Source: Marinospirillum minutulum DSM 6287 (GTDB lineage Bacteria > Pseudomonadota > Gammaproteobacteria > Pseudomonadales > Halomonadaceae). From it: a stretch of DNA of 64,000 nt. Of the stretch, positions 26,568 through 37,169 are shown in pieces; the first letter of the stretch is position 1; each line of letters opens with the position of its first letter. The position numbers and the translations under genes were made by a program. The notes beneath the pieces are model-generated. The model did not search any database and had not been told where the DNA came from. It saw only the letters and a program-made list of their open reading frames with translations. Location: positions 124,001-188,000 of the forward strand of contig NZ_AULO01000009.1 in NCBI RefSeq assembly GCF_000422325.1, in the 5' to 3' direction.

Positions 26568-28447
26568 TTTTAAGCACTAGTGAAAATCCTGCTGTTCAAT
26601 CTATCCAACTGCTTAGTCCACGCCTAGCTAACCAAATTGCCGCGGGCGAAGTGGTCGAGCGCCCTGCCTCAGTTTTAAAAGAATTGGTAGAAAACTGTTT
26701 AGATGCAGGCGCAACACAAATTGATATAGAGCTAGAAGACGCAGGTGTTAAATTATTAAAAATTCGTGATAACGGCAGTGGTATCGCTGTAGAAGATTTG
26801 CCCCTAGCGCTGGCTCGGCACGCCACCAGCAAAATCACTACTTTAGATGACTTAGAAGGGGTGGCTAGCCTAGGTTTTCGTGGCGAAGCTCTGGCTTCTA
26901 TTAGCTCGGTATCGCGCTTAGAGTTAGTAACCAGTACCGATGATTCAGGCAAAGGCTGGCGTGTGGTTGCAGAAGGGCGAGACATGCAGTCGCAAGTAAC
27001 CCCAGCGCCTCACCCGCGTGGTACAAGTTTAACCATGCGCGACCTGTTTTTTAACACCCCAGCAAGGCGCAAGTTTTTACGGACAGAGCGCACAGAATTT
27101 AATCATTTAGAAGAAGTTTTTCGGCGTTTAGCCCTATCACGCCAGGATGTTGCCTTCACGCTTAAACATCAGGGTAAATTAGTTCATCAATTGCCTGCTA
27201 TCCCCTTAGATACCGAAGATGAGCGCTTAAAATATCGGCGAGTGGCGCAGTTGTTAGGTAAAGATTTTGTTGAGCAATCCCTCCCCATAGAAGCCGTAGC
27301 AACAGGCATTCAATTACGTGGCTGGGTGGGTTTACCTGTTTATGCACGCGCCCAAGCCGATAGGCAGTATTTTTTTGTGAATGGGCGAGTGGTGCGCGAT
27401 AAACTGGTTGCCCATGCCATACGCCAAGCCTACCAAGATGTGCTTTATGGGGGTCGTCATGCGGTTTTTGTACTTTATTTAGAGGTTGATCCAAAAATTG
27501 TTGATGTGAATGTTCACCCCACTAAGCATGAAGTACGTTTTCGTGATGGCCGCTGGGTGCATGATTTTATTTTCAGTAGCCTGCATAGGCGCTTGTCGGG
27601 TGCTTTAATTGGTTCTGAAAAACAGCCTGTAGAACCAGAAATAACGGCACAGCAAAACTACCCTACTCAAACTACTGATGGTTTTTCAGAACCTGTTAAG
27701 CAACTTCAAGAGCAGTCGTCTTTAAATTGGCAAGGGTTTGCAAGTTCGTCAAGTAAGCCTTTAGCCAATTCAACTACACCAGCGGGTAGCACTTTAGAGT
27801 TTTATCGCCATTTGTCAGAAGCACCGCCAACCGAAGAAAGCTCAACCAACGAAACAGCACAAGTACCACCCTTAGGTTATGCTTTAGCGCAAATGCAAGG
27901 AATCTATATTCTGGCGCAGAATACTCAAGGGCTAGTGGTGGTTGATATGCATGCCGCCCATGAACGTATTACCTATGAGCGGTTAAAAAAGGACTGGTTA
28001 AAGCGACCTTTAACAGCCCAGCCTTTACTCGTGCCAGAAGCAGTCAGTGTAGATGAAGAAGCAGCCGAGTTAGCGAGTCAAAATACTGAACTGCTTAATG
28101 ACTTGGGTGTGCAGCTAGATGTGCTAGGGCCACAAGAAGTGGTGATACGTTCTATGCCGGTGCTTTTACAAGGTGCTAAGGCAGCAGATTTGGTTTCTAC
28201 CTTATTGGATGAAATGAAGCGTTTTGGCACGGCAAGAAGTTTAGAAAATTCCATTAATGAAGTGCTTGCCAATATAGCTTGCCATGCCTCGGTTAGGGCA
28301 GGTCGGCAGCTTTCTATACCAGAAATGAATGCTTTACTGCGTGATATGGAAATAACCGAACGTAGCGATCAATGCAACCACGGACGCCCTACTTGGTTTC
28401 AATTAAGTATGCAGGATTTAGATAAAATGTTTTTGAGGGGACGATGA
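26564..28447 (+). CDS. mutL: DNA mismatch repair protein MutL, endonuclease type
   Basis: MutL links mismatch recognition by MutS to strand removal. The 627-residue protein has the GHKL ATPase N-terminus (IAAGEVVERPASVLKELVENCLDAGA, RDNGSGI, LGFRGEALASI). After a variable Ser/Thr/Gln-rich linker (about 360-430), the C-terminal dimerisation domain carries DMHAAHERITYE from Asp461. This fits the DxHAxxExxxxE metal-binding motif of MutL proteins that are themselves nicking endonucleases and work without MutH. CNHGRPT near the end fits the CPHGRP-type motif of the same class. It overlaps amiB and miaA by four bases each. Confidence 0.96.
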   Translation: MILSTSENPAVQSIQLLSPRLANQIAAGEVVERPASVLKELVENCLDAGATQIDIELEDAGVKLLKIRDNGSGIAVEDLPLALARHATSKITTLDDLEGVASLGFRGEALASISSVSRLELVTSTDDSGKGWRVVAEGRDMQSQVTPAPHPRGTSLTMRDLFFNTPARRKFLRTERTEFNHLEEVFRRLALSRQDVAFTLKHQGKLVHQLPAIPLDTEDERLKYRRVAQLLGKDFVEQSLPIEAVATGIQLRGWVGLPVYARAQADRQYFFVNGRVVRDKLVAHAIRQAYQDVLYGGRHAVFVLYLEVDPKIVDVNVHPTKHEVRFRDGRWVHDFIFSSLHRRLSGALIGSEKQPVEPEITAQQNYPTQTTDGFSEPVKQLQEQSSLNWQGFASSSSKPLANSTTPAGSTLEFYRHLSEAPPTEESSTNETAQVPPLGYALAQMQGIYILAQNTQGLVVVDMHAAHERITYERLKKDWLKRPLTAQPLLVPEAVSVDEEAAELASQNTELLNDLGVQLDVLGPQEVVIRSMPVLLQGAKAADLVSTLLDEMKRFGTARSLENSINEVLANIACHASVRAGRQLSIPEMNALLRDMEITERSDQCNHGRPTWFQLSMQDLDKMFLRGR

Positions 28448-29445
28448 TGCTAGAAGAAGCATTAGATAAACGTCCACCAGCTATTTTTTTATTAGGGCCT
28501 ACCGCCGCAGGTAAAACCGATTTAGCCCTAGCTTTAGTTGAGCTGCTGAACTGTGAAATTATTAGTGTTGATTCAGCCCAAGTTTATAAAGGCATGGATA
28601 TAGGTTCAGCAAAACCTGATGCAGAAACCCTCGCTAGAGCACCTCACCGCTTAATTGATTTGCGTGACCCTGCACAAAGCTATTCCGCTGGTGATTTTCG
28701 ACGCGATGCCTTGCAAGCCATGCAAGAAATAACTGCGGCAGGCAAAACCCCTTTATTGGTGGGCGGTACATCGCTTTATTACCAAAGCCTTTTAGGCAGT
28801 GCTTCTAACCTACCTGCATCCGATCCTAAAATAAGGCAGCAATTAGAAGATGAATTATCACAGCTAGGTTGCCCCGCACTACATGAGCGTTTAGCTGCGA
28901 TAGACCCTGAGTCAGCAGCTAAAATTGCCCCGACAGATCCACAGCGTACTTTAAGGGCTTTAGAGCTTTTTCAACAAACGGGTAAAACACGCACTCAGCT
29001 TTGGCAAGAGCAAAAACAACAACCCTTTGCTTGGCGGTTGTTACAATTAGGGTTAGTACCTGCAGAACGCGCCACCCTGCACCAGCGTATAGAGCAAAGA
29101 TTTTTGCAAATGTTGGAACAAGGTTTAATTACAGAGGTCGAAGCCTTGTACCAGCGAGGTGACTTGAACCTAGGTTTGGCCTCTATGCGCGCTGTAGGGT
29201 ATCGCCAAGTATGGCAATACCTAGATGGTGACTATGACTTAACCGAGCTTAAAGCTAGAGGTATAGCTGCAACACGGCAGTTAGCCAAGCGACAGTTGAC
29301 TTGGATGAGGTCATGGCAGAATCTTAACTGGCTAGTAAGTGATCATCCGCAACTTTTGCCAAGGGTAGTCACAGCAGTAGAAAATTTTATTGCAGGCAAA
29401 GCTGTTGGAGAAGGTTTGTTGGCATTAAAACCTGCTTCAGTATAA
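28444..29445 (+). CDS. miaA: tRNA dimethylallyltransferase MiaA
   Basis: MiaA adds a dimethylallyl group to A37 of tRNAs that read UNN codons. The 333-residue protein has the P-loop GPTAAGKT at residues 18-25, then ISVDSAQVYKGMDIGSAKP, PHRLIDLRDP, SAGDFRRDA and VGGTSLYY, all diagnostic. The ATG at 28444 overlaps the mutL stop (ATGA); the next codon is also ATG. miaA and hfq adjoin in most gammaproteobacteria. Confidence 0.96.
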   Translation: MMLEEALDKRPPAIFLLGPTAAGKTDLALALVELLNCEIISVDSAQVYKGMDIGSAKPDAETLARAPHRLIDLRDPAQSYSAGDFRRDALQAMQEITAAGKTPLLVGGTSLYYQSLLGSASNLPASDPKIRQQLEDELSQLGCPALHERLAAIDPESAAKIAPTDPQRTLRALELFQQTGKTRTQLWQEQKQQPFAWRLLQLGLVPAERATLHQRIEQRFLQMLEQGLITEVEALYQRGDLNLGLASMRAVGYRQVWQYLDGDYDLTELKARGIAATRQLAKRQLTWMRSWQNLNWLVSDHPQLLPRVVTAVENFIAGKAVGEGLLALKPASV

Positions 29446-29473
29446 GTTTCTTTTGTTGGTGTGGCATAAATGA

Positions 29474-29503
29474 CGGACAAAAGCCGTTTAGGATGGTTAT
29501 AAT
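29474..29503 (+). promoter_or_regulatory. Candidate hfq promoter
   Basis: A perfect TATAAT at 29498-29503 lies 18 bp after CGGACA (29474-29479), which matches the last four bases of TTGACA. Transcription would begin near 29510, about 110 bases before the hfq ATG. This would allow hfq to be expressed separately from the upstream operon. Confidence 0.5.
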
Positions 29504-29619
29504 TAGCCAAGAGCAGGGCATAATACTGAATTAGCTGGTTTTCAGCAGGTTCTAAAACTTAAAATTAACAATAAACAAAAGATTCATAAAAAATTCTAAT
29601 GTTCAAGGGAGATACCAAC

Positions 29620-29853
29620 ATGTCCAAAGGGCAAACTTTACAAGACCCCTACTTAAACTTGCTACGCAAAGAGCGAGTTCCTGTATCTATATTTTTAGTT
29701 AACGGCATTAAGCTACAAGGCCAAATTGAATCTTTTGATCAGTTTGTTATTTTGTTGCGTAATACCGTCAGTCAAATGGTATACAAACATGCCATTTCAA
29801 CGGTTGTACCTTCACGCAATGTGCGCTTGCCTTCGGAAGAAGATGAAGCATAA
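29620..29853 (+). CDS. hfq: RNA chaperone Hfq
   Basis: Hfq is the hexameric Sm-like protein that pairs small RNAs with mRNAs. The 77-residue product (from the ATG at 29620, after GGGAGA) is a standard short Hfq: [28 protein letters not shown] (Sm1) and the [12 protein letters not shown] motif (Sm2), with a short acidic tail. A seven-residue longer frame opens at 29599, but its start lacks a ribosome site and the extra residues are not found in the family. Confidence 0.97.
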   Translation: MSKGQTLQDPYLNLLRKERVPVSIFLVNGIKLQGQIESFDQFVILLRNTVSQMVYKHAISTVVPSRNVRLPSEEDEA

Positions 29854-29875
29854 AGCTCGCATTAGGAGTCACTGA

Positions 29876-31171
29876 TTGTTTTTTGAACGCGAAGAGGGCG
29901 GCAACCTAGCCGTCCTTGTGCATATAGATTTTCCCGATGAATCTAAACGAGAAGACTCTGATGAGTTTCTTGAGCTAGTTCGCTCAGCAGGAGCGGAACC
30001 CCTAGCACTTATTCGTGGTAGCCGTAGCTCGCCTTATCCACGCCTTTTTGTAGGCGAGGGTAAACTAGAAGAAATTCGAGCTGCTGTAGAAGAACACCAA
30101 GCCGACCTGGTGCTATTTAACCACAGCTTAAAACCTTCCCAAGAGCGTAACCTAGAAAAAGAACTGCAATGCCGAGTGCTGGATCGTACTGGGCTTATTT
30201 TAGATATTTTTGCTCAGCGAGCGCGTACCTATGAAGGCAAGTTGCAAGTCGAGTTGGCGCAATTAGAATTCTTAACAACCCGCTTAATTCGTGGTTGGAC
30301 TCACCTTGAAAGACAAAAAGGTGGTATCGGGCTACGTGGTCCAGGTGAAACCCAGTTAGAAACGGATAGGCGTTTAATTCGCGCAAGAATTAACGCTATA
30401 CAGCGTCGATTAAAAAAAGTGCGTGTGCAGCGCGAGACAAGTCGAAGGGCTAGAGTGCAGGCAGAAATTCCAGCTGTTTCTCTAGTGGGCTATACCAACG
30501 CAGGCAAGTCAACGTTATTTAATCGTATAACTAAGGCTGATGTTTATACGGCTAATCAACTCTTTGCCACGCTAGACCCTACGTTAAGACGTATTGAATT
30601 AGAAGATGTAGGCACTATTGTTTTAGCAGATACAGTTGGCTTTATTCGCCATTTACCTCACAAGTTAGTTGATGCTTTTCAAGCCACCCTACAAGAAGCA
30701 GCCGAAGCAACGATGCTTTTGCACCTTGTTGATGCTGCTAGTCACGAGCGAGATGACAATATTGCTCAGGTTGAAGAAGTGCTAGAAGAAATAGGTGCAG
30801 CAGATGTGCCTAGCTTAATGGTTTTTAACAAAATAGACCTGTTAGAGCAAAAGCCCAGAATTGATCGTAATGCAGAAGGTGTACCAGAGAGGGTTTGGTT
30901 GTCGGCTGTTACGGGTGAGGGCTGCGACCTACTACTGCAAGCAATTAATGAACGTTTAGCAATTAAAATTGTTAAAGGGACGCTAGAGCTGGAGCCAGAG
31001 CAAACACGTTTGCGTGCTGCTTTGTTTAATTTAAATGCAGTATTAGATGAGTGCTACAGTGAAGAAGGTCAGTGTCAGTTACAGTTGCGCTTACCACAAA
31101 AAGATTTTAGGCAGCTCTTATCCCAGTTAAATATGGCGGAAGAGTCGCTGGTTTGGGTTACTAAACCATGA
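29876..31171 (+). CDS. hflX: Ribosome-associated GTPase HflX
   Basis: HflX rescues or splits stalled ribosomes under stress. The 431-residue protein has the N-terminal nucleotide-binding domain (VGEGKLEEI, FNHSLKPSQERNLE), a helical linker with the glycine-rich GIGLRGPGETQLETDRR, and a GTPase domain with G1 GYTNAGKST, G3 DTVGFI and G4 NKID. Translation starts at a TTG (29876) with AGGAG seven bases upstream; the following residues FEREEGGNLAVLVHIDF match the start of E. coli HflX. It is 22 bases after hfq, the usual hfq-hflX-hflK-hflC order. Confidence 0.95.
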   Translation: MFFEREEGGNLAVLVHIDFPDESKREDSDEFLELVRSAGAEPLALIRGSRSSPYPRLFVGEGKLEEIRAAVEEHQADLVLFNHSLKPSQERNLEKELQCRVLDRTGLILDIFAQRARTYEGKLQVELAQLEFLTTRLIRGWTHLERQKGGIGLRGPGETQLETDRRLIRARINAIQRRLKKVRVQRETSRRARVQAEIPAVSLVGYTNAGKSTLFNRITKADVYTANQLFATLDPTLRRIELEDVGTIVLADTVGFIRHLPHKLVDAFQATLQEAAEATMLLHLVDAASHERDDNIAQVEEVLEEIGAADVPSLMVFNKIDLLEQKPRIDRNAEGVPERVWLSAVTGEGCDLLLQAINERLAIKIVKGTLELEPEQTRLRAALFNLNAVLDECYSEEGQCQLQLRLPQKDFRQLLSQLNMAEESLVWVTKP

Positions 31172-31259
31172 CCTTAGGTGTAATTTAAGGTAGCATTGCG
31201 CAATATTTCTTACTTATAAAATCAATCAAAGATTACATTAATTTAGTGGAGAGTACTCT

Positions 31260-32504
31260 ATGGCGTGGAATGAGCCAGGTGGCAACGGCAATCAGCACGA
31301 CCCTTGGGGAAGCGGCGGGCGCAAGCCAGACCGTAACTCTGGTAATGATGGCGGCCAGCGACCTAATCAGGGACCACCTGATTTAGACGAAGCCTTAAAG
31401 AAATTACAAGACAAGGTCACCAATATTTTTGGTGGTGGTAAAGGCGGTAATACGGGTGGAACTAAACCACCAAGCAAGTTTGGTGGTTATGGTTTAACGG
31501 CTTTGGTTGCGGTACTGGTTGTTGCTATTTGGGTTGCAGGTGGCTTTTATCTAGTCGACCAAGCTGAGCGAGGCGTTGTTCTACGCTTAGGTAAATACCA
31601 TGAAACAGTAACGCCAGGCTTGCATTGGAATCCGCCCATTATTGATTCAGTTAGCAAGGTTAACGTAACGCGTATTCGTTCATTTAACCAAAACGCTACT
31701 ATGCTAACGCGTGATGAAAATATTGTTCAGGTCAGTATTTCAGTACAGTATGTTGTTAGTAATCCAAAAGATTACCTACTCAATGTTCGTGGGCCTGAGC
31801 GCACACTGGAATATGCACTCGATTCATCTTTACGCCATGAAGTGGGTACAACCGACTTAATTCAGATACTAACTGAAGGCCGTGAGATTTTGGCACAGGG
31901 CGTGAATAATCGTTTACAAAGATTCTTAGATTACTATGGCGTTGGCTTAACGCTAGAAACAGTCAACATTGAAAGCACTTCTGCACCAGATGAAGTGCAG
32001 TCAGCTTTTGATGATGTAATTCGTGCCCGTGAAGACCGTGAGCGCAGCATTAACCAAGCGCGTACTTATGAAAACTCTGTTCTTCCCGATGCTGAAGGTC
32101 GTGCAGCGCGTATTCGTGAAGAAGCGCAAGCCTACCGTGAAGCGGTAACAGCGCGTGCAGAAGGTGAGGCAAGCCGCTTCCTGGCACTATTAAAAGAATA
32201 CCGCCAAGCACCTGAAGTAACACGGGAGCGTTTGTACATAAATACTATGCAAGAAGTGCTTTCTAATTCAAGCAAGGTGTTGGTTGATACAGAAGAAGGC
32301 AGTAATAATATGATGTACCTACCACTTGATCGTTTAGGTTCTTCGGCACCTACAACCAGTGGGTCGCGTACTAGCGCTAGTAGTTCAACGAGTAGTTTAG
32401 CGAGTGATTTTGATATAGATCAGCTAACAGACCAAGTTATTGAACAGATTCGTGAACGACAAAACTCCAACACCACTACCAGTATTCGTCGGGAGGGTCG
32501 CTAA
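31260..32504 (+). CDS. hflK: FtsH protease modulator HflK
   Basis: HflK forms with HflC a large inner-membrane complex that surrounds and restrains the FtsH protease. The 414-residue protein has a Gly/Asn/Pro-rich cytoplasmic N-terminus (1-75), one membrane helix (about 77-98) and a SPFH/band 7 domain (RGVVLRLGKYHETVTPGLHWNPP), followed by a coiled coil with repeated Arg-Glu-Ala (about 260-315). The low-complexity tail (Ser/Thr-rich, 360-385) is common in HflK. Its stop overlaps the hflC start by one base (TAATG). Confidence 0.96.
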   Translation: MAWNEPGGNGNQHDPWGSGGRKPDRNSGNDGGQRPNQGPPDLDEALKKLQDKVTNIFGGGKGGNTGGTKPPSKFGGYGLTALVAVLVVAIWVAGGFYLVDQAERGVVLRLGKYHETVTPGLHWNPPIIDSVSKVNVTRIRSFNQNATMLTRDENIVQVSISVQYVVSNPKDYLLNVRGPERTLEYALDSSLRHEVGTTDLIQILTEGREILAQGVNNRLQRFLDYYGVGLTLETVNIESTSAPDEVQSAFDDVIRAREDRERSINQARTYENSVLPDAEGRAARIREEAQAYREAVTARAEGEASRFLALLKEYRQAPEVTRERLYINTMQEVLSNSSKVLVDTEEGSNNMMYLPLDRLGSSAPTTSGSRTSASSSTSSLASDFDIDQLTDQVIEQIRERQNSNTTTSIRREGR

Positions 32505-33379
32505 TGAACGCTCGTTCTATAGTCGCACTGGCTATTCTTGCTGGTTTGGCACTGCTAGCAAGCAGCAGTCTTTACATAGTTAATGAAACACAACGCGCTA
32601 TTCGCCTACAATTTGGTGAAGTGGTTGAAACCGATATTCAACCCGGTATTCACATAAAAGTGCCTGTTTATAATACCGTGCGCTTGTTTGATACACGTTT
32701 ACAAACCTTAGATGGTACACCTTCACGCTACTTAACGGGTGACCGTAAAGGCGTTATTGTAGACTCTTTTGTGCAGTGGAAAATTGTTGATGTTACTCGC
32801 TACTATGAAGCAACAGCGGGTGATGAACAGGTTTCTATGCGCTTGATAGCTCCTCGAGTGGATGAAAGTCTACGTAACGAGTTTGGTCGTCGTACCCTAG
32901 GCGAGATAGTGAGCGAGCAGCGTGATGAACTAATGAGTCGCCCAATTGAAGAGTTAAATAGCGCAATGCGTGACTCTATGGGTGTTGCTATCCTTGATAT
33001 TCGTGTGAAGCAAATTGACTTACCTTCAGAAGTTTCTAACTCAGTTTATGAGCGTATGCGTACCGAGCGTCAGCGTGAAGCACGTGAATACCGAGCTCAG
33101 GGTAAAGAACAGTCTGAGCGTATTCGTGCTGCGGTAGACCGTGGACGTGAAGTTATTCTTGCAACTGCTGAGCGTGATGCTGACATCCTACGAGGTGAAG
33201 GTGATGCAGAAGCAACCAGTATTTATGCTAAGGCTTACAACCAAGATCGTGAGTTATATAGCTTCTTGCGTAGCATGGAAGCCTACCGTAATAGCTTTAA
33301 TAACAAGCAAGATATTCTGGTTGTTAGTCCTAAAAGTGACTTCTTCCGCTACTTGGATAACTCCAAGGGTAGCAAGTAA
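32504..33379 (+). CDS. hflC: FtsH protease modulator HflC
   Basis: HflC is the partner of HflK in the HflKC complex. The 291-residue protein has an N-terminal anchor (about 5-24), a band 7 domain (RLQFGEVVETDIQPGIHIKVP) and a coiled coil (about 185-250), ending NKQDILVVSPKSDFFRYL, which is typical. It is the last gene of the hfq operon: a clean terminator follows 23 bases after its stop. Confidence 0.96.
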   Translation: MNARSIVALAILAGLALLASSSLYIVNETQRAIRLQFGEVVETDIQPGIHIKVPVYNTVRLFDTRLQTLDGTPSRYLTGDRKGVIVDSFVQWKIVDVTRYYEATAGDEQVSMRLIAPRVDESLRNEFGRRTLGEIVSEQRDELMSRPIEELNSAMRDSMGVAILDIRVKQIDLPSEVSNSVYERMRTERQREAREYRAQGKEQSERIRAAVDRGREVILATAERDADILRGEGDAEATSIYAKAYNQDRELYSFLRSMEAYRNSFNNKQDILVVSPKSDFFRYLDNSKGSK

Positions 33380-33402
33380 CTCACGTTAGTAAACTAAGAA
33401 CG

Positions 33403-33428
33403 CCGGGAGTCGTGGCTCCCGGTTTTTT
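33403..33428 (+). terminator. Intrinsic terminator after hflC
   Basis: A 7-bp GC-rich stem CCGGGAG/CTCCCGG (33403-33409 with 33416-33422) around a 6-base loop is followed directly by six T residues. It closes the hfq-hflXKC unit ahead of hisZ. Confidence 0.9.
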
Positions 33429-33463
33429 ATGTAAAGTAAAAAGTACTAAGCTTGGAGAGGTTT

Positions 33464-34633
33464 ATGAGTAGTGCAGACCGCTGGCTGTTACCTGACGGGA
33501 TGGATGAGGTCTTACCGCCTCAGGCTCGTCAAATTGAAAATCTGCGTCGTAAGCTGTTAGACCTTTTTCATAGCTGGGGTTATGAACTCGTTCTACCGCC
33601 CAAAGTAGAGTTTTTAGACTCGCTTCTAGTGGGGGCTGGTCATGATCTTGGCTTACAAACCTTTAAAGTAACAGACCAATTAAGTGGTCGTATGATGGGT
33701 GTTAGTGCTGATGTAACTCCACAGGTTGCGCGTATGGATGCTCACTCTATGCGTTCAGAAGGCGCAGCTAGGTTTTGCTATTCAGCTGAAATTGTACGCA
33801 CCCAACTCGATAACCTGCTTGGCTCTCGTTCACCCATTCAAATTGGCGCAGAGCTTTTTGGTCAAAATGGGCTAGATAGCGATTTAGAAATTCTTTGCTT
33901 AATGCTAGATAGTCTACTGCTAGCTGGTGCTGAAAATCTTTGCTTAGATTTAGGTCATGTAGCTATTTATCGTGCACTCATTACTGACAGTGAGCTGCCT
34001 AAAGAAATTGAAGACCAATTATTTAGTATTTTACAGCAAAAGCGTTTAGATGAACTCAACGTGCTGCTAGCACCTTGGGAAGACCAGCCTGCGGTTAGGT
34101 TAATTATTGCCTTATCTAAATTAAATGGCGGTTTAGAAGTGCTAGAAACGGCACAGCAAACACTGGTAGGTGCGCCAGCCGAAGTTCAAGAAGCTTTGCA
34201 AGAGTTGCAGCAGTTAGTTGCCGCTTTAACGGAGCAGTATCCCAATTTAAATATCTACCTAGATTTGTCAGAATTACGTGGTTTCCACTACCATACAGGT
34301 ATAGTGTTTGCCGCTTATGTTCCCAGCCTAGGCCAAGCTTTGGCTAAGGGTGGACGTTATGATGAAATAGGCAAGGTATTTGGTAGAGCGCGTCCAGCAA
34401 CGGGCTTTTCTACTGACTTAAAAATACTGGCTAGCTTGCAAGCCGTTAAGCAAGTTAAAGCACCTCTAATTGCACCGGCAGCTATGTTAAGAGATAAGGC
34501 AGGTAGAGCCTTGCTAAAAGACTTACGCTCTAAAGGTGAAAGGGTTATTTTGCAAGCAGCTGAAGCTAGTTTGTCAGAAGGCACTAGTCAGCAAATTATA
34601 CGTAAAGAAGATCAGTGGGTGATCACAAGTTAA
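33464..34633 (+). CDS. hisZ: ATP phosphoribosyltransferase regulatory subunit HisZ
   Basis: HisZ is a histidyl-tRNA-synthetase-like protein without aminoacylation activity that, with the short form of HisG, carries out the first step of histidine synthesis. The 389-residue product has class II synthetase-type motifs (WGYELVLPPKVEFLDSL, then ADVTPQVARMDAHS) and LRGFHYHTGIVFAAYVPSLGQALAKGGRYD. The ATG at 33464 follows GGAGAGG; a TTG at 33452 is in frame but precedes that site. The hflC-hisZ-purA order is known from pseudomonads. A short HisG would be expected elsewhere in the genome. Confidence 0.93.
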   Translation: MSSADRWLLPDGMDEVLPPQARQIENLRRKLLDLFHSWGYELVLPPKVEFLDSLLVGAGHDLGLQTFKVTDQLSGRMMGVSADVTPQVARMDAHSMRSEGAARFCYSAEIVRTQLDNLLGSRSPIQIGAELFGQNGLDSDLEILCLMLDSLLLAGAENLCLDLGHVAIYRALITDSELPKEIEDQLFSILQQKRLDELNVLLAPWEDQPAVRLIIALSKLNGGLEVLETAQQTLVGAPAEVQEALQELQQLVAALTEQYPNLNIYLDLSELRGFHYHTGIVFAAYVPSLGQALAKGGRYDEIGKVFGRARPATGFSTDLKILASLQAVKQVKAPLIAPAAMLRDKAGRALLKDLRSKGERVILQAAEASLSEGTSQQIIRKEDQWVITS

Positions 34634-34641
34634 CTAAGTGT

Positions 34642-34669
34642 TTGACAAGTCACTGAGGCTTGTTAATCT
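34642..34669 (+). promoter_or_regulatory. Candidate purA promoter
   Basis: A perfect TTGACA at 34642-34647 is followed after 16 bp by TAATCT at 34664-34669 (weak -10). The spacer contains a short inverted repeat (ACAAG/CTTGT) that could also be a protein-binding or weak terminator element. Confidence 0.42.
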
Positions 34670-34713
34670 TTCAAAGTTTGGCTTTTTAAATTCATTTAGG
34701 CTACAGAGATTAA

Positions 34714-36012
<1,299 letters not shown>

Positions 36013-36024
36013 AACACACCTACC

Positions 36025-36060
36025 AGTGCAGCTTTTATTTCAAGGTAAAAGCTGCACTTT
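36025..36060 (+). terminator. Hairpin after purA
   Basis: A perfect 13-bp stem (36025-36037 with 36046-36058) around an 8-base loop begins 12 bases after the purA stop. Only a very short T-stretch follows (TTTACT overlapping the stem end), so it may be a leaky terminator. Confidence 0.65.
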
Positions 36061-36089
36061 ACTAGCCCTTCTTTAAGCCGTTACCTACT

Positions 36090-36872
36090 ATGCCTACCCC
36101 TAAGCAAGACCGTCATTTCAGTAGTGGTATGGCTGAAAAATTTGCACGCAATATTTATGGCACTGCCAAGGGGCGTTTGCGCCTTAAAATTCTGCGTGAA
36201 CGCATGCTTGCAGAATTGCCGCTAGATAAAAAAGGTTTGAAGGTGCTAGATGCAGGAGGTGGCTTAGGGCAAATCTCTTGCTGGTTGGCTCGTAAAGGGC
36301 ACGAAGTAGTATTAGCTGAGCCAGCAGCTGAAATGCTCGACTATTCTGCTAAGCGTTTAGCACGTTATAAGGTAGCTACCCTAAATACCTCTATTCAACA
36401 GCTAACAGAGCACCTTCCTGCTAGTCAGCAAGGCTTTGATTTAATAGTTTGTCATGCTGTATTGGAATGGTTGCAAGAACCCAAAGAAACATTGAATCAG
36501 CTATTGCAGCACTTAGCACCCCAAGGGCATTTATCGCTAATGTTTTTTAATGCCGATGCATTATTTTTAGCAAATGTTTTACGAGGAAACTGGCAGCGAG
36601 TTTTAGAAAAAGGTTTGCAAGGCAAGGGTAAAGGCAAGCGTTTAACACCTATTTCACCTTTACAGCCGACTGAAGTTATTGCATGGTTAGAAACAGCAGG
36701 CTTTGAGATTACCGCAACAACAGGTGTTCGTGTTTTCAATGATTACCTACGCTTAAAATTACCGCCTGAAGCAACTCCAGCCAGGTTGGTAGAAATTGAG
36801 CGACGTTATTGCCAGCAAGAGCCTTGGTGGCGCATGGGTCGGTATATTTTGATTCATGCAAAGAAAATTTAA
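36090..36872 (+). CDS. cmoM: tRNA 5-carboxymethoxyuridine methyltransferase CmoM
   Basis: CmoM methylates 5-carboxymethoxyuridine at the wobble position of certain tRNAs, using S-adenosylmethionine. The 260-residue protein starts with the family stretch DRHFSSGMAEKFARNIYGTAKGRLR, has the SAM-binding motif LDAGGGLGQ, then CHAVLEWLQEP, LSLMFFNADAL, TGVRVFNDYLR and ERRYCQQEPWWRMGRYI, all closely matching E. coli CmoM (formerly SmtA). The Arg residues of the GVRVFxDYLR region help bind the substrate carboxylate. Confidence 0.93.
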   Translation: MPTPKQDRHFSSGMAEKFARNIYGTAKGRLRLKILRERMLAELPLDKKGLKVLDAGGGLGQISCWLARKGHEVVLAEPAAEMLDYSAKRLARYKVATLNTSIQQLTEHLPASQQGFDLIVCHAVLEWLQEPKETLNQLLQHLAPQGHLSLMFFNADALFLANVLRGNWQRVLEKGLQGKGKGKRLTPISPLQPTEVIAWLETAGFEITATTGVRVFNDYLRLKLPPEATPARLVEIERRYCQQEPWWRMGRYILIHAKKI

Positions 36873-36919
36873 GTAATTGAAAAGCTTCTACTATTTAAAA
36901 CAACAAGAAGGGTAAAGAA

Positions 36920-37150
36920 ATGACAGACATTTGGTTAACTTCACTGATTACCGCAACCCCTCAAGAAGGCTTTGAACTTGCTATTACGCTAAGTCGCCGT
37001 GGGGTGAAATACACTCAACCTGACCCAGAAATGCTAAAGAAACTTCGTCCTGATTATGCCGAGTCTGCAGATTCTTTAACGGCAGCTTCTCAGGTAATAG
37101 CAGTTAACTTCCAAACCGTAGCGGCAGCTAATAACTATTGGCGAAAGTAG
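36920..37150 (+). CDS. Hypothetical protein, 76 residues
   Basis: No family was recognised. The frame starts with ATG after a good AAGGG ribosome site and has normal codon use. The product is soluble and mixed: ITATPQEGFELAITLSRRGVKY, then a Pro/Asp-containing turn and an Ala-rich helix (TAASQVIAVNFQTVAAANNYW). It has no signal peptide or membrane segment. It sits between cmoM and the PAP2 gene (19-base gap to the latter), all on the plus strand, so it may be cotranscribed with them. Confidence 0.65.
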   Translation: MTDIWLTSLITATPQEGFELAITLSRRGVKYTQPDPEMLKKLRPDYAESADSLTAASQVIAVNFQTVAAANNYWRK

Positions 37151-37169
37151 TTAAGCAAGATGAATAAAT

